Numbered from the stretch's first letter, positions 42,282 through 51,151 are shown. The stretch is DNA of 64,000 nucleotides from Polyangium jinanense (GCF_028435365.1 NZ_JAGTJJ010000001.1:1054001-1118000), one strand, 5' to 3'. The notes: generated by a model from the letters alone, not told the origin. Numbers and translations are program-made.

Positions 42282-42414
42282 GAAAACGAACGTATCCGAG
42301 CGGCACGAAGCGTTGCAACAGGGATCACGCTCTCGCCCGGGCTTCGCGGCGGCATGAATCGTCAACGCATTGACGAATACCAGGCGTCGTCACCCGCGAC
42401 CCAGGTTTCCGGCG

Positions 42415-42927
42415 TCAACGTGCCGACGCTTTGGCGCCGAGCCCCGTCATTTGCGTGTTCAGTTGCGTTTCCAGCTCGGTCGCAAAGTCCGAACAGAAGG
42501 ACGCACGGATCCAGTGCGGCCTTCGATGCATCACGAGCGTGGACGCGCTGCTCGAGGCTGCGGCGGTCACCTGCGCGGCCTTCTGCGGCGTGATCACCCC
42601 GTGAACCGCGTGCCGGATCGGCATCCAGACGAAGACCTGGCAAGACCAGGCATTCGAGAAGAAAATACCCCGACCATCCACGAAGCGCAGCGTGGTGCCG
42701 GCGGCTTGCCATCCGCCGGCTTGCTCCGTCCCGCCGTCGGCCACGACGGTGATGAAGGGGAATTCTGCCTCCGAGACGCCGCCGATCCACACGATCGGAC
42801 TTTCCGCTTCCGCGACCCCTTCCGTGTCCTCCGGGACATCCTCCGAAGCCGCCTGCGCAATCGCAGGAATCGCTGCACAAAAGGCCGCGACCATCCACGC
42901 AAACCAGGGATTGCCAGCTCGAACCAT
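42415..42927 (-). CDS. Small exported hypothetical protein, 170 aa
   Basis: Not recognised. The start is ATG 42927, supported by a strong GGAGGAGGAG ribosome-binding site directly after a stable hairpin. A signal peptide ends near IAQAASED; the mature part is short and beta-rich (SPIVWIGGVSEAEFPFITVV), with a Cys pair at SCQVF and SFCSDF. The leader and the first codons lie in a repeat element of about 97 bp whose second copy is upstream of the broken immunity-like gene. It lies downstream of the 994-aa gene. Confidence 0.55.
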   Translation of the reverse strand: MVRAGNPWFAWMVAAFCAAIPAIAQAASEDVPEDTEGVAEAESPIVWIGGVSEAEFPFITVVADGGTEQAGGWQAAGTTLRFVDGRGIFFSNAWSCQVFVWMPIRHAVHGVITPQKAAQVTAAASSSASTLVMHRRPHWIRASFCSDFATELETQLNTQMTGLGAKASAR

Positions 42928-42998
42928 GTCTCCTCCTCCCCGGCAGAACCTGCCGGGCACGCGAGGGCTACATGGGTCCGCTCGGCGTCGCGTCGATG
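42902..42998 (-). repeat. 97-bp dispersed leader element, copy A
   Basis: On the minus strand it carries a hairpin (CCCGGCAGGTTCTGCCGGG) directly 5' of the Shine-Dalgarno and start codon of the 170-aa gene, and also includes the first codons of the gene. It is about 89% identical by hand count (one gap, about 10 mismatches) to copy B at 46816-46911. Confidence 0.8.
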
Positions 42999-43023
42999 CT
43001 CGGATCGCGCTCCGTGGCGAGAT

Positions 43024-46008
43024 TCAGCCGTCCTCGAATGCGCTCTCGTCGAACAGGGACCGATGGGCGTGGTGGGCCTCCACCCGACGCGCCAGGGCGT
43101 GCCGTCCGAGGGCCTCATACCCTGCGACCATCAGTTCCAGGGCCTCGGCTTGCCAAAGCGGGGGGCGCTCGTCCTGGGGAGGCCAGGGATAGGAGGCGTG
43201 TAATTCCCGCCCGAGCGTCAGCGCATAACGAGGATCTCCGTCCGCGAGCTCTCGCTTGGCGCGCGCAATCCAGCTCGGCAGCTTTGCTTGGACCTCGTCC
43301 TCCGCATCCTGGTACTTCGCCAGCGCGCCTTCGAGCTCCATTCCTTGGGCATCTCCCTGGTCGGTCCGGATGCCGAAGATACCCATCTTAGGGTCCACCG
43401 CGCTCCGCTCCTCGTAGGACCAGCGCATGGCGGCGCGGTCCTCCCGTCGAATTCGCGCTTCGTGCTCCGCGAACCCATCCAGCACCTCGAGCAGCCGCCG
43501 CGCCAGGAGCATCTGGTCCTTTCGGCAGTGGAATGCGCCCACCTTGTCTTCGAGGACGCCGTTCGCCCACGCGCGGATCTGGTCCAGCAGCGTCTCCCCG
43601 CGCCAAACCTGGAAGTGCAAGCTATTATCGACGAGCATCAAGCCGCTCGGCGTACAGGACGGATCGTCGTACACCAGGGCGAGCCGATGGTCGGAACCGG
43701 CTGCCGCGACGAGCAGGTACTCGGGGGCATCGCACGGCTGGACCTGGTGCAGTCGCTCGTCGAAGCCCTCCTTGACCTTTCGATCGAGCCCGCCGTCTTC
43801 GAATAGCTCCATCACGCCCGCGGGGTCGATGCTGAACAGCTCCCGGAAACCACGCGCCTCGGATTCCTGCAGGCTCGAGAAATAGGCCCACGCGAGCGCG
43901 ACATGTTTGGGCAGCCGCAGCCCGTACGTCTTCTCCACCCGCGCCGCGACCGCCGGGAAGCGCAAAAGGGCGGTCTCCAGCGCGGCGGCCCAACGACGCT
44001 TGTCCTGCTCCGCGTCCGAAGGGTGCTCGGCCTCCAGATAGGCCCTGTATTGCTGCTCCTTGTTTCTGCCGCCGTTCTGGAGACCGTCCCGGATGGCCCA
44101 CGCGAAGTCCTCCTCGGTGGTATTCGCTTCATTGGCCAGCGCGTAGTCGCTCCACATGTCACGGATGTCCATCGCGTCGATGACCTCCTGACCCGCGTCT
44201 TCCTCCGCTCGAAGGCGGTCGATGCACGGCTTCCAGCGCCTCGCGATGTCCGGGAACCCCTTCTGCCACCCGGCGAGGAACGAGTGAAAGCGCTGCACGG
44301 AGACGTTCTTCACGTCGTACTGCGCGGTAACGAAGAACCCCACGGCCGAATCGTCCTCGGGATCCGTGTGGGTGAAGGCCAGGGTCATGGTAAGGATTCC
44401 ATCCTGGAGCTGGATACAGTCGCTCGGATCCGCGGCCTGTCCGTCCGCGGTCTCGAATCCCAGCTTGTATTCGCCGCGCTGGATCAGGAAGGGAAAGTAG
44501 TCTCCCGCAAGCGACACGGCAAACTCGAGCCCCAGCGGCTCGGTGGCGGGATCTGCGTCCTTGTAGGCGTCCTTCATGAAGATCCCACGATTCGCGTGGT
44601 GGACCTCCGCCTTGCGCGCGAGCGCACCTCGCCCGAGCGCCTCGTACGCGGCCACCATCAACGAAAGCGCCTCGGCCTGCCAGAGGGTGGAGAAGTTCTG
44701 CCGATCCGGGACGCCGCAGGCGCAATGGAGCTCCCGGCCGAGCGCCAATGCATATCGCGGATCTCCTTCCGCGAGGAGCTGCCTGGCGCGCGCGACCGCC
44801 TGCGTGACGGCCTCCTGGGATTCGGCGGCATGGATGTCCGACGGAATCTCGAAGCCCGCGCCGTCCCCCAGGTCGGTGCAAATGCCGACCCCCGAGCGAT
44901 GCTCCGCCATCTGCGCGCGTTCGCTGTAAGGCCAGCGCATCCGGGCGCGATCTTCCTCGCGGACCTGCTCGGTATACTCCTCGAACTCCTCGAGCGCCTC
45001 CAGGAACAAGCGGACGTTGAAGAACGTGGTTTCGTCGATCTTCCCGTCCTCGCCCCTCAGAGTCCAGGGGTACTTGATGAGCTCACGGGCCCAGTCCCGG
45101 AAGAAGTCGAGGAAGGTCTCTCCCATCCAACGGGACTTGTCTTCCATGTCGTAAATGACCGCGCCGCTGGGAAGGTAGGCCGGATCGTCATAAAAGAGCG
45201 CGAACGCGTGGAAGTCCCCGAGGAACATGATCAGGGCCTCGGGCGGGAAGGCCGGAGCAACGAAGTGCATCTGCGGCTCGAAGCCCTCCTTGAGCGGCCG
45301 CTGGAAAGCGCGCTCCGAATAGAAGCTGAGCACCCCCGAGGACACCGTATAGGGGCCGATGCCGAGGCGCTGGGCTGGTGCCCGCCACTCATACGGAGAG
45401 AGGCTGGAGAAAAAAGCCCAGGTCAGCGCCGCATGCTTGGGCAGGAGGAGCCCGTAGGTCTGCTCGACCCGGGCCGCCACCTCCGCGTGGCGAGCCATGC
45501 ATTGGTCGACGGCTTCGGCGCGCCGGCGCCGGGCGTCTTCTTTGCCCTTGGGCCGCGCCTTCTGCAGGTAGGCCTGGTAGCCCTCCTCGGTCTTCTCGAG
45601 GAACGTCCGGTCGTCCTCGTCCTCGGGATCAGGCGTCAGGAACGCCCGCTCGAAATCGTCCGCCGTCACGTTCGCCGGATCGTCGAACGCCTCCTCACGC
45701 GCCACGCCGGGGTCGTGCTCGAGGGAGGGAAACGCCCGCCGGAAGCCCTCCAGATAGGCCACCCAGCGCTCCTCGGTGAGCTTCGTCAGGTCGTACGTCC
45801 TCGCAAACTCCATGACGTCGGAGATGCTGCCATCGGGCATTCTTATCACGAGCATGTAGGTCAGGGTGAGGGTATCGCCTTCGATCTCGATGTCGTCGGA
45901 TGGCGACTTGTCTTGATAAAAAAGGCTCCTGAACCCGAAGGTGACCCCGTCGTGCTCGAACGGGAGGAACCGCAAGGCAATCTCTTCGATCTGGCGGGCA
46001 GTGAGCAT
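43024..46008 (-). CDS. 994-aa protein with two internal repeats, HPF1/DUF2228-like segments
   Basis: The protein consists of two related halves (about residues 1-500 and 505-994). Matching pairs include VEQTYGLLLPKHAALTWAFF with VEKTYGLRLPKHVALAWAYF, GDPRYALALGRELH with GDPRYALTLGRELH, and WQAEALSLMVAAYEALGR with WQAEALELMVAGYEALGR. Each half contains EGFEPQMHFVAP or EGFDERLHQVQP, followed by FALFYDDPA or LALVYDDPS. These resemble the LHW..Y.DPPE / YRDSP pattern of HPF1 (DUF2228), which assists PARP ADP-ribosylation. That assignment is tentative. No signal peptide. ATG 46008 (MLTARQIEEIALRFLPFEHD) is chosen. It lies between polymorphic-toxin-type genes and repeat elements. Confidence 0.45.
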   Translation of the reverse strand: MLTARQIEEIALRFLPFEHDGVTFGFRSLFYQDKSPSDDIEIEGDTLTLTYMLVIRMPDGSISDVMEFARTYDLTKLTEERWVAYLEGFRRAFPSLEHDPGVAREEAFDDPANVTADDFERAFLTPDPEDEDDRTFLEKTEEGYQAYLQKARPKGKEDARRRRAEAVDQCMARHAEVAARVEQTYGLLLPKHAALTWAFFSSLSPYEWRAPAQRLGIGPYTVSSGVLSFYSERAFQRPLKEGFEPQMHFVAPAFPPEALIMFLGDFHAFALFYDDPAYLPSGAVIYDMEDKSRWMGETFLDFFRDWARELIKYPWTLRGEDGKIDETTFFNVRLFLEALEEFEEYTEQVREEDRARMRWPYSERAQMAEHRSGVGICTDLGDGAGFEIPSDIHAAESQEAVTQAVARARQLLAEGDPRYALALGRELHCACGVPDRQNFSTLWQAEALSLMVAAYEALGRGALARKAEVHHANRGIFMKDAYKDADPATEPLGLEFAVSLAGDYFPFLIQRGEYKLGFETADGQAADPSDCIQLQDGILTMTLAFTHTDPEDDSAVGFFVTAQYDVKNVSVQRFHSFLAGWQKGFPDIARRWKPCIDRLRAEEDAGQEVIDAMDIRDMWSDYALANEANTTEEDFAWAIRDGLQNGGRNKEQQYRAYLEAEHPSDAEQDKRRWAAALETALLRFPAVAARVEKTYGLRLPKHVALAWAYFSSLQESEARGFRELFSIDPAGVMELFEDGGLDRKVKEGFDERLHQVQPCDAPEYLLVAAAGSDHRLALVYDDPSCTPSGLMLVDNSLHFQVWRGETLLDQIRAWANGVLEDKVGAFHCRKDQMLLARRLLEVLDGFAEHEARIRREDRAAMRWSYEERSAVDPKMGIFGIRTDQGDAQGMELEGALAKYQDAEDEVQAKLPSWIARAKRELADGDPRYALTLGRELHASYPWPPQDERPPLWQAEALELMVAGYEALGRHALARRVEAHHAHRSLFDESAFEDG

Positions 46009-46143
46009 GGTTTTCGATGGGGGGTGGGTCGAAGGGGCCGGGGTCGGACCGCGGGTTACGGCGACGCTTGGCGTAGGTAAGACAAACTGCACCCGAACGT
46101 CAAGAACAGCCTTGCGCGAAGGCTGCAGCGTGGGCTGATCAGC

Positions 46144-46770
46144 TCATGCGTCCTTTTTGGGTGGGAGCGTCAGCTCGTCGATCAGGCAATCGTAGATCGT
46201 GGCCTCACCTGCCCATTTCGACGGGTGTTGAACGTCCGGAACGACGACATGACCGATTTCGGGCGGCATGAGCTCGTACCCGGGATACGCGACTGCGATT
46301 TCCTGTGCGATCCCATCCGCATAGGGTTGCTCCTCGGGTGTGAGCTCGATACGCCGCTCCGCCGGTGGGAAGAGATTGCCGTGGCCGTCCGGCTCGTCGA
46401 AGAAGAGATAGCGATAGCTATGAAGGACGTAGTAGGGTACGAGAAAGCTCACCCCGAAGGCGAGCGAGTGAAAACCAACGTCCCGGGCTCACGTGGGGAG
46501 ACGGATGCCCCCCACGTGAGCCCCGACCGGTCCTGCCCCCCAAAAATGCGGAAACGCGTTCTCTACGTCGCATTCCGGGAACCGGTCCCGGAGGCGGCGG
46601 AGCAGGCCGCGCCAGACCTCGTATTCCGCGCCTGTGATGGCCTGTCTGCGCCGTTCGATCAGCCGTCGATGTTCCGCTGTCTGCCTATATTCGCGCTCGC
46701 TAGGCGAGATGCCGATTCCGGGATAGTACTGGCGAGCGAGCTCGATCAACTCCTGGGGCGAGTGCTTCAT
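46144..46770 (-). pseudogene. Immunity-protein-like gene broken by an in-frame TGA
   Basis: The frame from ATG 46770 runs 93 codons to a TGA at 46489-46491 and then continues in the same frame without any other stop to 46144. It joins AHVGGIRLPT to ARDVGFHSLAFGVSFLVPYY. A single 208-codon gene is therefore interrupted by one nonsense codon rather than being two genes. The halves (LIELARQYYPGIGISPSERE, then LTPEEQPYADGIAQEIAVAY and GEATIYDCLIDELTLPP) resemble, from memory, small myxobacterial immunity-type proteins. Readthrough, a GTG restart at 46452 or a sequencing error are alternatives. Confidence 0.65.
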
Positions 46771-46815
46771 TGTGCGCGTACTCTAGCGCCGAGGTCATTC
46801 ATCCGCGCCGGATGG

Positions 46816-46911
46816 AACCAGCGCTTGCCACCTCGACCCATGCCTCCCCCTCCCCGGCAAAGCCTGCCGGGCACGCAGGGCTACATGGGTTCGCTCGGCG
46901 GCGCGTCGATG
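46816..46911 (-). repeat. 97-bp dispersed leader element, copy B
   Basis: This is copy B of the element at 42902-42998, in the same orientation and upstream of the broken immunity-like gene. The hairpin, the purine-rich ribosome-binding site and the ATG are all kept. The start codon opens a 24-codon frame (MGRGGKRWFHPARMNDLGAR) that ends in TGA at the start of the next gene. Confidence 0.8.
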
Positions 46912-46984
46912 ACCGGACCGGCGGGGGCTTCCTTGTCGCTCCGTCCGCCGGACCGTGCGCGCGTGTTCGGGGGACGTCGCGCAC

Positions 46985-47080
46985 CAGTCGCACCACACCT
47001 CCAAGACAGTCGCACCACACCTCCAAGACAGTCGCACCACACCTCCAAGACAGTCGCACCACACCTCCAAGACAGTCGCA
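46985..47080. repeat. Four tandem 22-bp repeats plus a partial copy
   Basis: Units of CAGTCGCACCACACCTCCAA-GA begin at 46985, 47007, 47029 and 47051, and a partial one begins at 47073. The four full units look identical. The region is not coding by composition, and the period is not a multiple of 3. Confidence 0.9.
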
Positions 47081-47539
47081 CCCCCCCGCGACCCACTGTC
47101 ACCTGGCCGCGCATCCACTCCGAACCATCTCCCAAAACTGTCCGAATTCGCCCGGACATGTCCACGCCTCCCCCCGTGACCTCTCGCACCTCTCCCCTCG
47201 ACCCCCTCACCTACCGCCGCCCCCAGTCCCGCCCCTCTTCCCCCCGAGACCCCTTTCCCTCACCCCCACGCCCACTCCTCTCCGCACCGACATCCACCAG
47301 CTCCCCAATCCAGCCTGATCCCTCCTCCCATCCACCCCGCTCAAACCTGCCCCCGACGCCCAATCCCTCCCCGCCATACCCGCCCCTCGCCTCACGAAAC
47401 ACCGACCCCACCCCCGCCCCAATCCCACGGGTAAGGTGCGTATCGTTCGATTGAAAGGACCTGTAAGGACACCACCGAGCCGCAGGGTGATATCGATCCT
47501 TTCGAGAGAGGTTCACCGGACCTCGAAGGAGAATGCCCC

Positions 47540-47740
47540 ATGGCTCACGACGTGGAAGCAATCAAGGGACCTTACGGCTCGATCGGCTGGGTGCAGTGCA
47601 AATCGTGCGGATGGAGCGGCGCCGGCGGCGACCAGCCCCCGAGATGCCCGCCGGCGGCCGCCACGGACCCGGGGACGGGCACGCTAGATCCCGTCGATCC
47701 GCTCGACCCCGAGCCGGTGGTGAAAGAGCCCGCGCCTTGA
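47540..47740 (+). CDS. Small zinc-ribbon-like protein, 66 aa
   Basis: This small protein begins MAHDVEAIKGPYGSIGWVQC and has a CKSCGW knuckle followed by PRCPP, that is, three cysteines that could bind zinc. The tail is Pro/Asp/Glu-rich. A good Shine-Dalgarno (GAAGGAG) precedes the ATG. The function is unknown. It is convergent with the pseudokinase gene, with 7 bp between the stops. Confidence 0.55.
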   Translation: MAHDVEAIKGPYGSIGWVQCKSCGWSGAGGDQPPRCPPAAATDPGTGTLDPVDPLDPEPVVKEPAP

Positions 47741-47747
47741 CGGCGCC

Positions 47748-48968
47748 TCAATCGACGACGCGCACCATGGCCTTCGGCGCCAGCCGATAGCCGTCCTCGA
47801 ATCGCTCGATCACCTCACGCAGCCCGAAATGCCTGAGCCGGGTGAGCGCCACGTACACCCGGTTCGCGCCCACCTCGAAGCTCGGCCGCTCGCCGGGCCA
47901 CCCCGCTTCGAGCAGCTCCCACATCGTGAGCGGCTCGCCCGACCCCGCCTTTTGCTTCTCCACGAGCGCCAGCAAAATGCGCCGCTGCGCCCGGCCGAGC
48001 CGGCGCCGCTCTCCATCCGATCCCGCCACCCAGGCCGCGTCCTGTCCGAGCGTGAGCATGAGCTCCGCGCCCGTCCGCGCTCCGCCCCGCCCGATCAGCG
48101 CGGCGACGTGCGCCTCGAAGGCCTCCGGCTCCGGCACGGCGCCCACGCAGGCGCGGATGCGGTCGGCCACCTCGATCGCCTCCTCCATGCTCGCCCTGAG
48201 CGCTGGCAGCTCGCCGAGCACGCGTTGCTCCACCCAGCGCAAGCAATCGACGAGCTCCGCGTCCGACGGCTGGAGCTCGCCCCGCACGATGCGACCCACG
48301 GCGTCCGAGATGTCCACGTAAGGCATCAGCGAGCGCATGAAAAGCACGAGCGCCACGTAATCGCCCATCGGCGACGCGCTCCCCTGCATTGCGAGCTCGG
48401 GCGCTTGATACGGCGTGAGGGTGCCGTCGCTCGTCCCGTCGTCCTTCTCGACCGGGAAGTTCCTGCCGAATCCTACGAGGAAGAAACGGCCCTCGGCGTT
48501 GAACAGCACATTGCCTGTAGAAATGCGGCCGAGGCAGATCGGCCCGCCCGTGCGCGGGTCACGCTGCGCGTGCGCGGCCTGCATCGCCGTGCGCAGCCCC
48601 ACGATGAACCCGTCGGCCGCGCCATAGGGGATTTTTTGCGTTGAATCGGCCATCGCCCGCACCACGTCCTGACCGTCGACGACAGCGTCGCAGGCGAGCT
48701 CGAGGAATGGCGTCCCCTGCGCCTCGCCGCGAAAGGCGACCTTCGGGATCCGCGGGTGATCGAGAAGCGCGTGCGTGCGCTCCACCTCGGCGAGCGCCTC
48801 GCCGATCCGCCTCGGATTCGCGGATGCTCCAGGGAGCACCACCGTGCAGCGCCCGCCATCGTCCGCGCGCCTCGCTGCGACGACGTTGTACGCGCTGCGC
48901 GATCGAATGGGCACCGGATCGACGTAGCGCTCGAGGAACGAGGGCACGCTCGTGGATACCACATCCAC
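47748..48968 (-). CDS. Pseudokinase fused to winged-helix DNA-binding domain
   Basis: This 406-aa protein has an N-terminal kinase-like fold (residues about 20-280) with lost catalytic signatures. The HRDxKPxN loop reads LGRISTGNVLF (Asn retained, HRD lost), DFG reads VGFGRNF, the glycine loop and VAIK Lys are missing, and only TPYQAPELA resembles the APE region. The C-terminal 90 residues (RRILLALVEKQKAGSGEPLT, then ANRVYVALTRLRHFGLREVI and ERFEDGYRLAP) match the OmpR-type winged helix. It is therefore probably a transcription regulator using a pseudokinase sensor. It is divergent from the first vgrG over 98 bp, suggesting control of that cluster. Confidence 0.7.
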   Translation of the reverse strand: MDVVSTSVPSFLERYVDPVPIRSRSAYNVVAARRADDGGRCTVVLPGASANPRRIGEALAEVERTHALLDHPRIPKVAFRGEAQGTPFLELACDAVVDGQDVVRAMADSTQKIPYGAADGFIVGLRTAMQAAHAQRDPRTGGPICLGRISTGNVLFNAEGRFFLVGFGRNFPVEKDDGTSDGTLTPYQAPELAMQGSASPMGDYVALVLFMRSLMPYVDISDAVGRIVRGELQPSDAELVDCLRWVEQRVLGELPALRASMEEAIEVADRIRACVGAVPEPEAFEAHVAALIGRGGARTGAELMLTLGQDAAWVAGSDGERRRLGRAQRRILLALVEKQKAGSGEPLTMWELLEAGWPGERPSFEVGANRVYVALTRLRHFGLREVIERFEDGYRLAPKAMVRVVD

Positions 48969-49011
48969 GTGGCCCGAGCGACGCCGCCGCGAGCCGCGTC
49001 GCAGTTTACGC

Positions 49012-49041
49012 TTGTCTTCCAGGAAAGGGCCGCTTTAGAGT
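49012..49041 (+). promoter_or_regulatory. Predicted promoter of vgrG module 1
   Basis: TTGTCT (49012-49017), an 18-bp spacer and TAGAGT (49036-49041) give a housekeeping-sigma-like promoter about 26 bp upstream of the ATG at 49067. The same TTG-N3, 18-bp spacer and TAGRGT layout appears in front of module 2. Confidence 0.45.
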
Positions 49042-49066
49042 CATGGCCCCCCAGGAGGCGGCTTTC

Positions 49067-51151
49067 ATGCCGATTCTCGAGCTTTCGTTCGCGTGTGGAG
49101 AGACGTCCTTGTCCGTGCGCCACTTCGCGGTGCAGGAGGCCGTCTCGAGCTTGTTCACCGTGTCCGTGATGGCTCGGTCCGAGAGCCCCGGCATCGACCT
49201 CGAAGCGATCATCGGCAAGCCCGCGAGCCTGCGCGTCGTCAGCGGCTGGCTCTACGCCCGCCTCGGCGGCGCTCGCCTCTGGTCGGGCATCGTCAACTCG
49301 ATCGAGCAGGTGCACGCCGTCCAGCCCGGGGGACAGGGCAAGGAGCTCTCCACCTATTCGCTCACGATCGTCCCCACGTTGTGGCTCCTCACCCAGCGCC
49401 GCAACTACAAGATCTTCCAGCACCTCTCCATCCCCGACATCGTCGATCGTGTCCTCGACGAGTGGAGCCTCGAGCGCACCTGGGCCGTCGATCGCGGCCG
49501 TTATCCCAAGCTCGAGTACAAGGTCCAGTACGGCGAGAGCGACTTCGCGTTCGTGAGCCGCCTGCTCGAAGAAGCGGGCATCTCGTACACGTTCCCCGAC
49601 GACGACGCGAAGGGCTCGAAGCTCACGCTCGGCGACAGCCTCGAAGCGAACCCGCTCCGCCCGGGCCCGGCGCTTCCGTACGTCGACAACCCGAACCGCG
49701 AGTCCGAGAAAGAGTACGTCTCCAAGGTCCGCCTCTCGCAGGCCGTGCGCCCCGGCGCGCACGTGATTCGCGACTACGATTTCCGCAACCCGAGCTACGC
49801 GCTCCTCGGCGACGCCCAGAACGCCGAAGGCAACGAGGCCAAGTACGAGCAGTACCATTACCAGCCCGGCGCCACGCTGATCGAAGGCGGCAAGGGCGGC
49901 GGCACGCCGGTCGCGGACGACAAGGGCACGGCGCGGTACGTCGAGTCGCACGGCAAGGATCGTGCGGCGCGGATGCTCGGCGGGGCGCGGAGCGACCGGC
50001 GCGCGGCCTCGTTCGAGACGAACACGATCGACCTCTGGCCGGGCCAGATCTTCCGCATCGACAAGCACCCGCACGCGCTGCTCGGCGACGAGACGCGCCT
50101 GCTCGTGACGCGCTTCTCCGTCGACGGCACGCCGGGCGAGGAGTGGCACATGTCGGGGCAAGCCGTGTTCACGGACGCGCCCTACAGGCCGCAGCAGAAG
50201 ACGCCGAAGCCCAAGGTCGAGGGCGTGCAGAGCGCGCGTGTGGTCGGGCCTTCGGGCCAGGAGATCCACACCGACGAGTTCGGCCGCGTGCGCGTACAGT
50301 TCCCCTGGGATCGCGACGGCCAGAACGACGACGACAGCTCGTGCTGGATCCGCGTGAGCCAGGGCTGGGCGGGCACGGGGTACGGCATGATCGTGATCCC
50401 GCGCGTCGGGCAGGAGGTCCTCGTTGGCTTCCTCGACGGCGATCCGGATCAGCCGATCGTCGTGGGCCGCGTCTACAACGCGAAGCAGGCCGTCCCGTAC
50501 AAGCTGCCCGAGAACAAGACGCGCTCGGCGTGGAAGACGAACACCTCGCAGGGCGGCGACGGCTTCAACGAGATCATGTTCGAGGATCTCAAGGATCAGG
50601 AGCTCGTCTGGGAGCACGCGCAGAAGAACCGGCGCAGGCTCGTCAAGAACGACGAGACGATCACGATCGGCCACGATCGTCAGAAGCTCGTGCAGAACGA
50701 CGAGCAGGAAAAGACGCTCGGCAACCTCAAGATCTACGTCGGCAAGGACCAGGACGTCGTCGTCAAGCAGGACAAACGCGAGCGCGTCGAGGGTGACGAT
50801 CACCTGGCCGTGTGGGGCAAGCAGAGCACGGCCATCGAGGGCAACCGCTCGTTCGTGGTGCAGGGCGACCGGCACGAGGTCGTTGGGAAAAACCACGCGC
50901 TCGCGGTCGTGCAGGACATCCACGTCGCGGCCGGATCGGCGATCGTCATCGAGGCGGCCAGCGATCTCACGCTGAAGGGCCCCGGCGGGTTCATCCGCAT
51001 CGATTCGGGCGGCGTCACGATCCGCGGCAAGAAGGTCTGGATCAACAGCGGCGGATCGCCCGGCGAAGGCCGTGGCGCGTCGCCCGAGGCGCCGGCCGAG
51101 GCGATCGAGGCGGTCGTGGACGACGTGAGCAAGACCCTGATCGGGCAATAG
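49067..51151 (+). CDS. vgrG: VgrG spike protein, type A, module 1
   Basis: This 694-aa VgrG has the N-terminal gp27-like part (MPILELSFACGETSLSVRHF), with PTLWLLTQRRNYKIFQHLSI and YPKLEYKVQYGESDFAFVSR. The gp5 OB-fold starts near residue 391 (GQEIHTDEFGRVRVQFPWDR), followed by VSQGWAGTGYGMIVIPRVG. The beta-helical needle starts near residue 508 (GFNEIMFEDLKDQELVWEHA). The tail is short with no fused toxin domain, so effectors must bind non-covalently. The ATG at 49067 is chosen over 49043 because an AGGAGG ribosome-binding site precedes it and the module 2 copy starts identically. It is the first gene of a probable operon with PAAR, FHA-DUF4123 and a second VgrG. Confidence 0.9.
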   Translation: MPILELSFACGETSLSVRHFAVQEAVSSLFTVSVMARSESPGIDLEAIIGKPASLRVVSGWLYARLGGARLWSGIVNSIEQVHAVQPGGQGKELSTYSLTIVPTLWLLTQRRNYKIFQHLSIPDIVDRVLDEWSLERTWAVDRGRYPKLEYKVQYGESDFAFVSRLLEEAGISYTFPDDDAKGSKLTLGDSLEANPLRPGPALPYVDNPNRESEKEYVSKVRLSQAVRPGAHVIRDYDFRNPSYALLGDAQNAEGNEAKYEQYHYQPGATLIEGGKGGGTPVADDKGTARYVESHGKDRAARMLGGARSDRRAASFETNTIDLWPGQIFRIDKHPHALLGDETRLLVTRFSVDGTPGEEWHMSGQAVFTDAPYRPQQKTPKPKVEGVQSARVVGPSGQEIHTDEFGRVRVQFPWDRDGQNDDDSSCWIRVSQGWAGTGYGMIVIPRVGQEVLVGFLDGDPDQPIVVGRVYNAKQAVPYKLPENKTRSAWKTNTSQGGDGFNEIMFEDLKDQELVWEHAQKNRRRLVKNDETITIGHDRQKLVQNDEQEKTLGNLKIYVGKDQDVVVKQDKRERVEGDDHLAVWGKQSTAIEGNRSFVVQGDRHEVVGKNHALAVVQDIHVAAGSAIVIEAASDLTLKGPGGFIRIDSGGVTIRGKKVWINSGGSPGEGRGASPEAPAEAIEAVVDDVSKTLIGQ

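Larger units (their letters stand above)
46771..47539. other. 769-bp non-coding region with repeats and pyrimidine-rich tract
   Basis: The region holds the leader-element copy B (46816-46911), a 22-bp tandem array (46985-47080) and a strongly C/T-rich plus strand from about 47080 to 47430. No convincing gene was found. The 182-aa and 409-aa plus-strand frames are proline/serine-rich artefacts of the base composition. A promoter for the small gene at 47540 should lie in the last 110 bp, but I could not identify it. Confidence 0.6.

Noticed and set aside
46770..47454. 182-aa and 409-aa proline/serine-rich plus-strand frames
   Set aside because: They arise from the 22-bp repeats and the C-rich tract. 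The second also runs antisense to the broken immunity-like gene.
48473..51148. 891-aa minus-strand frame antisense to the first vgrG
   Set aside because: It is a high-GC mirror frame of a clear VgrG gene, Asp/Arg/Val-rich and without motifs. Similar long antisense frames occur opposite the other vgrG genes (51261-54167, 54659-56758, 57441-60062).
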